Positions 56,030 to 64,000 of a stretch of 64,000 nt of DNA are shown piece by piece. Within the stretch, counting starts at the first letter, position 1; every line of letters starts with the position of its first letter. The position numbers were made by a program, and so were the translations under genes. This DNA comes from Viridibacillus arenosi (GTDB lineage: Bacteria > Bacillota > Bacilli > Bacillales_A > Planococcaceae): assembly GCF_001955655.1 (NCBI RefSeq), contig NZ_MSPW01000002.1, positions 248,001 through 312,000 of the forward strand, in the 5' to 3' direction. A model generated the notes under the pieces. The model made no database searches. It had not been told where the DNA came from and saw nothing but the letters and a program-made list of their open reading frames with translations.

Positions 56030-57082
56030 ATGAAATTAGAAGACTTTGATTTTGAATTACCAGAAGAGTTAATCGCACAAACACCACTAGAAGACCGCAC
56101 CTCAAGCCGTTTAATGGTAGTAGATCGTGATTCAGGTGAAGTGACACATCATACTTTCCGTGATATTATCGAAGAACTACACGAAGGTGATTGCCTTGTC
56201 TTAAATGATACACGTGTATTACCTGCACGTTTAATGGGTGTGAAAGAAGAAACAGGCGCGCATGTTGAAATATTACTATTAAAACAAACGTCAAATGAAG
56301 ATGAATGGGAAACGCTAGTGAAACCTGCAAAACGTGTGAAAGTAGGAACTGAAATTACTTTCGGTGAGGGCCTGCTAAAAGCGACGTGTACAGGTGAGTT
56401 AGATCATGGTGGAAGACTATTTAAATTCAACTACGAAGGAATCTTCTATGAAATCTTAGACCAACTTGGAGAAATGCCTCTACCACCATATATTCGTGAA
56501 AAATTAGATGATCAAGATCGTTATCAAACGGTTTTTGCGAAAGAACGTGGTTCAGCAGCGGCTCCTACAGCAGGTTTACACTTCACAACAGACTTATTAG
56601 ATGAAATTCGTGCAAAAGGTGTTAAAGTTGCTTTCTTAACATTGCATGTTGGATTAGGAACATTCCGTCCTGTTAATGTTGAGACGATAGAAACACATGC
56701 AATGCACTCTGAATTTTATAATCTAACAGAAGAAACAGCAACTATTATCAATGATACTAAAAGAAATGGTGGTCGTGTAATTGCAGTAGGTACAACATCT
56801 ACTCGTACACTTGAAACAATAGCAGAACGCCATGATGGTAACATTGTAGCTGATAGTGGTTGGACTTCGATTTTCATCTACCCAGGTTTTGAATACAAAT
56901 CAATTGATGGTTTAATCACAAACTTCCATTTACCAAAATCAACGCTAGTTATGTTAGTGAGTGCATTAACAACCCGTGAAATAATATTAAATGCTTACAA
57001 TATCGCAGTACAAGAACGCTATCGCTTTTTTAGCTTTGGCGATGCGATGTTTATCCGTCCAAAAGCAAAGAAAGGAAATTAA
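56030..57082 (+). CDS. queA: S-adenosylmethionine:tRNA ribosyltransferase-isomerase QueA
   Basis: A 350-residue enzyme that makes epoxyqueuosine on tRNA. Typical motifs are [33 protein letters not shown] and APTAGLHFT. It comes just before tgt, the preceding step of the pathway, with only 3 bases between them. Confidence 0.97.
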   Translation: MKLEDFDFELPEELIAQTPLEDRTSSRLMVVDRDSGEVTHHTFRDIIEELHEGDCLVLNDTRVLPARLMGVKEETGAHVEILLLKQTSNEDEWETLVKPAKRVKVGTEITFGEGLLKATCTGELDHGGRLFKFNYEGIFYEILDQLGEMPLPPYIREKLDDQDRYQTVFAKERGSAAAPTAGLHFTTDLLDEIRAKGVKVAFLTLHVGLGTFRPVNVETIETHAMHSEFYNLTEETATIINDTKRNGGRVIAVGTTSTRTLETIAERHDGNIVADSGWTSIFIYPGFEYKSIDGLITNFHLPKSTLVMLVSALTTREIILNAYNIAVQERYRFFSFGDAMFIRPKAKKGN

Positions 57083-58228
<1,146 letters not shown>

Positions 58229-58272
58229 TTCTTGTATACTATTGAAAGAAATAGAAAGGGGGATTTTATTCA

Positions 58273-58542
58273 ATGGAATTTTTAACAGGTATTGGCCCGA
58301 TTATTCTTATGTTTGGTGTGATGTATTTACTATTAATCCGTCCAGCACAAAAACAACGTAAGAAAACATCTCAAATGCAAAATAGTTTATCACGTGGCAA
58401 TCAAATCGTGACAATCGGTGGATTGCACGGTGAAGTTGACGCAGTTGACGATACAACAGTTGTCATCAAAGTTGCTGATGGCACAAAACTTCGTTTCGAG
58501 CGCGCGGCGGTAGGTCGCATCGTTGAAGATGCAACTAACTAA
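58273..58542 (+). CDS. yajC: Preprotein translocase subunit YajC
   Basis: An 89-residue protein with one N-terminal membrane helix (about 5-23) followed by a basic RPAQKQRKKT stretch and a small soluble domain (NQIVTIGGLHGEVDAVDD). It associates with SecDF, whose gene lies 3 kb downstream. AAAGGGGG precedes the ATG. Confidence 0.95.
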   Translation: MEFLTGIGPIILMFGVMYLLLIRPAQKQRKKTSQMQNSLSRGNQIVTIGGLHGEVDAVDDTTVVIKVADGTKLRFERAAVGRIVEDATN

Positions 58543-58555
58543 TAAATGCGTTCAA

Positions 58556-58598
58556 AAGGACTATTCCACACTTATGTTGTGGAGTAGTCTTTTTTTAT
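58556..58598 (+). terminator. Rho-independent terminator after yajC
   Basis: GGACTATTCCACA pairs with TGTGGAGTAGTCT, followed by seven T. Confidence 0.9.
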
Positions 58599-58778
58599 GC
58601 ACAATATTTAAATAAGTATGTAACTGAAATTTGTAATAAGAGATTTTAAAGATAGTGTAGAACAATTAACTTTTTTAAATTAATTAGACGATAGTTTAAA
58701 AAGTAATATTTTAGATACTAATGTTTTTCGTATAAATCGTTCAATCTTACACATTCTATAATAAAAAAGGAGTCGTGT

Positions 58779-59420
58779 ATGAACGATTTATTGATTATCG
58801 GATTTCGTACCGTCTTTTTATATTTTGTTATTTTGATTATTTTTCGCCTCATGGGAAAACGGGAGGTTGGCGAGCTAAGCATGATTGATCTCGTCATATT
58901 CGTACTCATCGCTGAAGTTGCAGCATTTGCTATTGATGACCCGCAACGTAAGTTATTTGAATCTGTTCTGCCGATGATTATGCTGCTCGTTATCCAAGTT
59001 GTTTTGTCATTTATAACTTTAAAAAATAAAAAGATTCGTGATTTAATTGATGGTGGCCCGGTTACGATTATTCGAGATGGCGTTATTATGGAAAAGGAAA
59101 TGAGGAGGTTGCGATATAATCTAAATGATTTATTCCAACAGTTAAGAGAACAGCAGGTAGGATCTGTTCAGCAAGTTGCTTACGCATTTTTAGAGCCATC
59201 TGGTAATCTTTCTGTTTTCGTAAAAAATGAGGACACCCCTGTTCTACCATATATTGTTGATGGGGAAGTACAAAATCGCAATCTCCAGTTAACACAAAGA
59301 ACGGAAGAATGGTTAAGGGAAAAACTATTAGAGCAAGGTATTACTGACATTACGGAAATATTTTATTGCTGTTTTGAGGAGAATGAATTGCACATACAAA
59401 AAAAGGAAGCGGCATCATAG
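58779..59420 (+). CDS. yrbG: DUF421/YetF-family membrane protein, YrbG-like
   Basis: A 213-residue protein with three N-terminal membrane helices (up to about residue 85) and a cytoplasmic domain with IDGGPVTIIRDGVI, the DUF421 hallmark (UPF0702). Function is not established; related proteins in Bacillus are linked to spores and germination in some cases. The symbol follows its position beside yajC and spoVB. It converges on spoVB and overlaps it by 6 bases. Confidence 0.85.
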   Translation: MNDLLIIGFRTVFLYFVILIIFRLMGKREVGELSMIDLVIFVLIAEVAAFAIDDPQRKLFESVLPMIMLLVIQVVLSFITLKNKKIRDLIDGGPVTIIRDGVIMEKEMRRLRYNLNDLFQQLREQQVGSVQQVAYAFLEPSGNLSVFVKNEDTPVLPYIVDGEVQNRNLQLTQRTEEWLREKLLEQGITDITEIFYCCFEENELHIQKKEAAS

Positions 59421-59429
59421 CCGTTTCCT
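59397..59429 (-). terminator. Terminator of spoVB spanning the two overlapping stop codons
   Basis: AGGAAGCGGC (59404-59413) pairs with GCCGTTTCCT (59420-59429) with one mismatched pair. On the minus strand it is followed by a run of seven T, so it should end spoVB transcription, and it includes the stop codons of both convergent genes. Confidence 0.7.
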
Positions 59430-60932
59430 AATTGTTCTTGTTAAATACATAAAGTCACGCCATCTAATTTGATTGAAAAGCATTAAAAGTACAGAAAGTA
59501 TACCTAAGGTTATAGCACTATTCCAGATAACAGAAAGACCTGCAGTAGGCATTAGAATGGTACGAAATACTACTACGAAAATGAATATGCCATATGGGAC
59601 GACAAATAATCGGAAGCCGGTATGCAAATATTTCTTCTGACGAATAGTTGCGATATGTAAAAAGGATGTGACGAGAACGCCGAAACCAATCGCAATGACC
59701 GCACCTTTTTCCTGTAAACCTGATTGAGAAGCAAGGACGAACATAATAAACAATTTACCAATACCGCCATACACAGCATTCATCATAGCTGCATTCGCCT
59801 CATCTACTGCTTGTAAAATTGAATTTAGTGGACTTTGAATATAATAAAAGAAAAAGACAGGCGATAATAATTTCACATAGCCACGATTTTCTTGTAGGTG
59901 AAAAAGTTTCATCGCAAGTTCATCACCGTGAATGAAAAAATATGTAGCCGCAAAACAGCCTACAAGCGTCGATAATCGAAGTGAAATTTGGACACGATCT
60001 TTTAATAACCGGTGATTGCCACGAGCAACAGCATCACTTACAGCAGGAATGAGCACAACTGATAGAGCAAATGGTACAAAAGCTGGGAATAATAATAATG
60101 GAACAAGTACACCAGAAATGACCCCATATAATTTTGTTGCAACGACGGTTGTCATTCCGGCTAAGGTTAGCGCCTTTAAAAAGATAATGGGCTCTAAAAA
60201 CCATGTAAATGTACCAAAAATTTTACTACCAGTTGAAGGAAGAGCTACTTTTAATATTGGATTTGGTGGATAATACTCTTTTGATGGCTGTAGAACATCA
60301 GAACGCTTTACTTTTCGATAATGCCAATACAGATAGAGGAAAGCGACGGCTTCAGCAATTGCTGTAATGACCATAGCAAACCCTGCAGTTAGTGCTGGCT
60401 CTTCTACATTTACACCATAAGGTAATAAAAAAGTAATAAGAATAATACGGATAACCTGTTCCATTGTTTGAGACCAAGCCGTTTCAGCAATGCGTGCTAG
60501 TCCTTGAAAGAAAGATTTGAGCAGTGCGGATGCTGCGGCAACTGGAACCGTTGCCAAGCCAACATATAAAATAAGCATGGTCTGTCCGTCATGAAGTAAA
60601 TTGTTGGACAAATACGGAATGAAAAGCATTATCAAAGGAAATAAGATAATACCTGCAAGAAAGGTCAATAAAGTAGCTGTTCTCATTACAGCACTTAATT
60701 GTTCTTTCTTTTTTTTCGCGTGCAGTTCAGCGATGATTTTCGCTACAGCAATTGGAATGCCGAGTTGGACTAGGGATAGGAAGAAAATAAAAGCCGGATA
60801 TGCAGCCATATATGTGCCCACTGCCTCTTCGCCCGCAACCCTCATAAATTGCATTCGATACAAGAAACCCAAGAGCTTAGATAAGAACACAGCACCCATT
60901 AATAAAAAAGTGCCATGAAAAAAAGAAGTCAA
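59415..60932 (-). CDS. spoVB: Stage V sporulation protein B, MOP-superfamily flippase
   Basis: A 505-residue polytopic protein (about 14 helices) of the MATE/MurJ/polysaccharide-exporter superfamily. The N-terminus (GTFLLMGAVFLSKLLGFLYR, then GEEAVGTYMAAYP) is typical of SpoVB, needed for spore cortex synthesis and thought to move lipid-linked precursors. It starts with TTG behind GGAAGGG. Divergent from comN, as in B. subtilis. Confidence 0.93.
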   Translation of the reverse strand: MTSFFHGTFLLMGAVFLSKLLGFLYRMQFMRVAGEEAVGTYMAAYPAFIFFLSLVQLGIPIAVAKIIAELHAKKKKEQLSAVMRTATLLTFLAGIILFPLIMLFIPYLSNNLLHDGQTMLILYVGLATVPVAAASALLKSFFQGLARIAETAWSQTMEQVIRIILITFLLPYGVNVEEPALTAGFAMVITAIAEAVAFLYLYWHYRKVKRSDVLQPSKEYYPPNPILKVALPSTGSKIFGTFTWFLEPIIFLKALTLAGMTTVVATKLYGVISGVLVPLLLFPAFVPFALSVVLIPAVSDAVARGNHRLLKDRVQISLRLSTLVGCFAATYFFIHGDELAMKLFHLQENRGYVKLLSPVFFFYYIQSPLNSILQAVDEANAAMMNAVYGGIGKLFIMFVLASQSGLQEKGAVIAIGFGVLVTSFLHIATIRQKKYLHTGFRLFVVPYGIFIFVVVFRTILMPTAGLSVIWNSAITLGILSVLLMLFNQIRWRDFMYLTRTIRKRL

Positions 60933-61023
60933 TACTATCCCTTCCTTCTCAATTCAAGAAAATTCGTATACAATTATCCTATGCAAGAACAGAAGCGGAT
61001 AAAACTACCATAAAGGAAGTGAA

Positions 61024-61344
61024 ATGATGGCAATCGAGTACGAGGCTTTATTTCAAAAGTTTTTACCAGCTTTAATTAGTAAAAGAAATGAATTTATCAT
61101 GCAAGGTTTTAAAACGGTAACAGTGGAGGATATATGGGATGTATGTGTAAAAAAGAAATGGCGCAAGCGCAATATTCAGACATTGCGTCCTTATGAAATG
61201 GTTGAGGATTTATTTTCTTTAAGTACTGCACAATATATGACCTATACTCAAATCGAAGAATCAAAGACATCTAATTGGTTCTCAGAATTAAATCAAGACG
61301 AATTACAACTGCTATTACATGGGAATGGTAGTGAAGAACCTTAA
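61024..61344 (+). CDS. comN: Post-transcriptional regulator ComN-like
   Basis: A 106-residue small acidic/basic protein with TVEDIWDVCVKKKWRK, matching the ComN (YrzD) family, and lying between spoVB and secDF as comN does in B. subtilis. There ComN promotes localised translation of the comE operon with Rny/DivIVA involvement. The first two codons are ATG ATG; either can start. The C-terminal part from about 75 is less conserved. Confidence 0.8.
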   Translation: MMAIEYEALFQKFLPALISKRNEFIMQGFKTVTVEDIWDVCVKKKWRKRNIQTLRPYEMVEDLFSLSTAQYMTYTQIEESKTSNWFSELNQDELQLLLHGNGSEEP

Positions 61345-61387
61345 ATAAAAGTAAGAAAAGTTTTAAATAAATAATAAAAGGGTCAAT

Positions 61388-61416
61388 TTGACAGTGGAGT
61401 CTACCTGTTTCATAAT
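61388..61416 (+). promoter_or_regulatory. SigA promoter of secDF
   Basis: TTGACA (61388-61393) and CATAAT (61411-61416) with 17-base spacing, a near-consensus promoter. It leaves an untranslated leader of about 210 bases before secDF; I see no recognised riboswitch in it. Confidence 0.75.
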
Positions 61417-61634
61417 AGACCTGTTAAGTTTTAAAATTTGATGTTGTACGAATGAAACAAATTTTTTTACTAAAAAGCATTTTACGATACTTTTTATATC
61501 AGTTTTCATAAGGTATGAGCATTTAGTCTCGAAGTTTTTACAAGCTTTATGAATAAATTCGTGTCATAATATAGATTATTAAGTAAAATGTTTTATAAGT
61601 CATACCGCTGTATTTGTTTGAGGAGGAAGTTTGA

Positions 61635-63905
61635 ATGAAATTAAGAAGCCGTATCGTTGCTTTTTTACTACTAGTAGTTGTTTTAGGTGCAACGATGAGT
61701 ACGACTGTTCAAGGAGTCTTGAACAATATTAAACTAGGCCTTGATTTACAAGGTGGTTTTGAAGTTCTTTATCAAGTTGAGCCGTTAAGTGGTGGTCCGG
61801 AAATTACAGAAAATGATGTAAAGGATACAGCACAAGCACTATCACGACGTGTAAACGCACTGGGTGTTAGTGAACCGAGCATTCAAATTGAAGGTAAGGA
61901 CCGCATTCGTGTTCAGTTAGCAGGTGTGGACGATCAAGAATCTGCTCGTGAATTACTTTCAACTGAGGCTAATTTAACATTCCGTGATGTTAACGATAAC
62001 ATCTTGTTAGACGGAAATGATTTGAAACAAGGCGGTGCATCTGGTTCCTTTGACGATAAGAATCGTCCTATTGTTACTTTGAAATTAAAAGATCCAGCAA
62101 AATTTGCTGAAGTAACAGGGAAAATTGCAGCTATGGGAGAACCAAATAACTTATTAGTCATTTGGTTAGACTTTGAAGAAGGTAAAGACTCCTACGCAGA
62201 AGAAGTTAAAAAGGCAAAACCTAAATTTGTTTCTGCCCCAGGAGTATCGCAAGTCATCAATTCATCAGACGTTCAAATTTCAGGCGCATTTACTGTTCAG
62301 GAAACAAAAGATTTATCTGGTATTTTAAATGCTGGTGCATTACCTGTTAAATTAGTTGAGAAATATTCAACTTCAGTAGGAGCACAATTCGGTGACCAAG
62401 CGCTGAAAAGTACGGTTTTTGCAAGTCTAGTTGGTATTGGGTTAATCTTTATCTTTATGCTTGTATATTATCGTCTACCAGGATTGGTAGCGAATTTAAC
62501 ATTAGTTGTTTTCACATTTTTAGTACTTGTTATCTTTGACTGGATTAATGCAGTTCTTACGCTACCAGGTATCGCAGCAATTGTACTGGGGGTAGGTATG
62601 GCCGTAGATGCCAATATCTTAATGTACGAGCGTATTCGTGAGGAATTACGAGTTGGTAAGTCCATTAAGGCAGCGTTTAACTCAGGTTCGAAATCTTCAT
62701 TCTCAGCTATTTTCGATGCCAATATTACAACGCTTCTTGCGGCAGCTGTATTATTTATCTTCGGGACAAGCTCTGTTAAAGGTTTCGCAACAACATTAAT
62801 GATTAGTATTTTAGTCAGCTTTATCACAGCTGTTTGGGGAACTCGTATTTTACTAGGCTTACTAGTAAACAGCGGATACTTCGATGGGAAAACAGGTTGG
62901 TTTGGCGTAAGTAAAAAGAAAGTACACAAAATTGAAGAAGGCGTAGATACATTAGATTTAACAACACGCTTTGATAAATTAGATTTTGTTCATAATCGTA
63001 AAAAATATTACGCAGCTTCGTTAATCTTTATTATTGTAGGGTTTACCATTTTAGGAATCTTCAAGCTGAACTTAGGAATTGATTTCTCAAGTGGTACTCG
63101 TGTGGAAGTTAAAGCTGAGCAACAGTTAACGAAAGAAGAAGTTTCTGATTTCATCAAAAAAGCTGGATTTGAATCAGAGGATATTGTAATTTCTGGTGAA
63201 AACAAAGACATTGGTGTTATTCGATATAAAGAAGACTTCTCAAAAGAAGAAATTAAAACAGTTAAAGCTGAATTTAAAAAAGAATTTGGTCACGAACCAA
63301 GTATTAGCACAGTATCTCCAACAGTTGGACAAGAGTTAGTAAAAAGTGCAATCAAAGCATTATCAATTGCAGCTCTTGGAATCATCATATATGTTGCCTT
63401 CCGTTTCGAATGGCGTATGGGTGTAGGTGCGATTGTATCATTACTGCATGACGTATTCTTTATGGTCGCGTTATTTAGTTTCTTCCGTCTCGAAGTAGAT
63501 ATTACATTTATTGCGGCTGTATTAACGATTGTTGGTTATTCAATAAACGATACAATTGTAACGTTTGACCGTATTCGTGAAAACTTACATCGTGTTGGTA
63601 AAATTAAAGATTCTGAAGACCTTGCCAACATTGTTAATAAATCGCTTCGTCAAACTTTAGGACGATCTGTAAATACAGTATTAACAGTAATTATTGTAGT
63701 AGTTGCATTATTGTTCTTAGGTGCACCTTCAATCCAAAACTTCTCGATTGCATTACTAATCGGGTTAATTACAGGTATGTATTCGTCAATCTTTATCGCA
63801 GCTCAAGTTTGGTTCTCGTTGAAAAAACGCCAAATGAAAAAGCAAGGTAACTTAGACGTTGGTAAAAAGAAAAAACAATGGGGCACTGACGAACCAGTCG
63901 TATAA
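61635..63905 (+). CDS. secDF: Fused protein-export membrane protein SecDF
   Basis: A 756-residue RND-family protein with SecD and SecF joined, as in most Bacillales. The SecD half has LGLDLQGG near residue 37, the external P1 domain (about 60-255) and six helices; the SecF half begins around 440 (FTILGIFKLNLGIDFSSGTR) with six more. Motifs LGVGMAVDANILMYERI and VGYSINDTIVTFDRIREN carry the proton-pathway aspartates. It aids Sec-dependent export using the proton gradient. AGGAGGAAG precedes the ATG. Confidence 0.97.
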   Translation: MKLRSRIVAFLLLVVVLGATMSTTVQGVLNNIKLGLDLQGGFEVLYQVEPLSGGPEITENDVKDTAQALSRRVNALGVSEPSIQIEGKDRIRVQLAGVDDQESARELLSTEANLTFRDVNDNILLDGNDLKQGGASGSFDDKNRPIVTLKLKDPAKFAEVTGKIAAMGEPNNLLVIWLDFEEGKDSYAEEVKKAKPKFVSAPGVSQVINSSDVQISGAFTVQETKDLSGILNAGALPVKLVEKYSTSVGAQFGDQALKSTVFASLVGIGLIFIFMLVYYRLPGLVANLTLVVFTFLVLVIFDWINAVLTLPGIAAIVLGVGMAVDANILMYERIREELRVGKSIKAAFNSGSKSSFSAIFDANITTLLAAAVLFIFGTSSVKGFATTLMISILVSFITAVWGTRILLGLLVNSGYFDGKTGWFGVSKKKVHKIEEGVDTLDLTTRFDKLDFVHNRKKYYAASLIFIIVGFTILGIFKLNLGIDFSSGTRVEVKAEQQLTKEEVSDFIKKAGFESEDIVISGENKDIGVIRYKEDFSKEEIKTVKAEFKKEFGHEPSISTVSPTVGQELVKSAIKALSIAALGIIIYVAFRFEWRMGVGAIVSLLHDVFFMVALFSFFRLEVDITFIAAVLTIVGYSINDTIVTFDRIRENLHRVGKIKDSEDLANIVNKSLRQTLGRSVNTVLTVIIVVVALLFLGAPSIQNFSIALLIGLITGMYSSIFIAAQVWFSLKKRQMKKQGNLDVGKKKKQWGTDEPVV

Positions 63906-63931
63906 TTGAATACGAAAATGTTCAGCTCACT

Positions 63932-63971
63932 TAAACTACTCTGCACTTTAAAAGTGTAGAGTAGTTTTTTT
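63932..63971 (+). terminator. Rho-independent terminator of secDF
   Basis: AAACTACTCT with inner CACTT pairs with AAGTG and AGAGTAGTTT, followed by T. Confidence 0.88.
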
Positions 63972-64000
63972 GGATTTATAGCTATAGTTAAAGCTTGTTT

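Overview
The window is a chromosomal stretch of an AT-rich, endospore-forming Firmicute. Evidence for this is the set of sporulation genes (spo0B, spoIVFA/FB, spoVB, a SpoIIB-like gene, safA, a SpoVID-like gene), the Bacillus-type heme operon, and a gene order that follows the Bacillus subtilis ysoA-tig-clpX-lonA-ysxC-hemAXCDBL-spoVID-valS-folC-comC-spoIIB-maf-radC-mreBCD-minCD-spoIVFAB-rplU-prp-rpmA-spo0B-obg-pheBA ... niaR-safA ... ruvAB-queA-tgt-yajC-yrbG-spoVB-comN-secDF backbone. A member of the Planococcaceae (Caryophanaceae), such as the Lysinibacillus/Solibacillus group, is a reasonable guess, but it is an inference from gene content. No tRNA or rRNA genes, insertion sequences, prophage or CRISPR arrays were recognised.

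Layout. 1-4200: accessory genes (a cupin, and a formimidoylglutamase-like plus GltS pair divergent from a LysR regulator). 4200-11260: protein quality control (TPR protein, trigger factor, ClpX, Lon, YsxC); lonB, which sits between clpX and lonA in B. subtilis, is absent. 11430-17800: the hemAXCDBL tetrapyrrole operon. 17930-21800: a short SpoVID-like gene behind a SigE-like promoter, a small opposing membrane-protein gene, and T-box-controlled valS. 22030-24590: two tandem folC paralogs. 24680-38950: a type IV pilus locus filling the interval between folC and the prepilin peptidase gene (comC in B. subtilis). It contains a diguanylate cyclase, a pilO remnant, a minus-strand minor-pilin operon (pilX/pilW/pilV-like), and a plus-strand operon vanW-pilB-pilT-pilC-pilA-pilM-pilN-pilO-pilD. 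39030-51270: SpoIIB-like protein, a Maf-like protein without its usual catalytic residues, radC, mreBCD, minCD, spoIVFA/FB (SpoIVFB without the CBS domain), the L21 leader with rplU-prp-rpmA, spo0B-obg-pheB-pheA. 51270-54290: niaR, a repeat-rich safA and a spore-kinase-like gene. 54360-64000: ruvAB, queA-tgt, yajC, a DUF421 membrane protein, spoVB, comN and secDF.

The most interesting part is the pilus locus. The cyclase lies beside it and the PilB extension ATPase carries two N-terminal MshEN-like (c-di-GMP-binding type) motifs, which suggests second-messenger control of pilus extension. Other points worth a second look are the degenerate Maf, the CBS-less SpoIVFB, the LysM-less SpoVID-like protein facing a heavily expanded SafA, the two strong ribosome binding sites in front of the major pilin, and a GC-richer structured interval upstream of spo0B that ends in its own terminator. 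All start-site choices were made by eye from ribosome binding sites and family N-termini.
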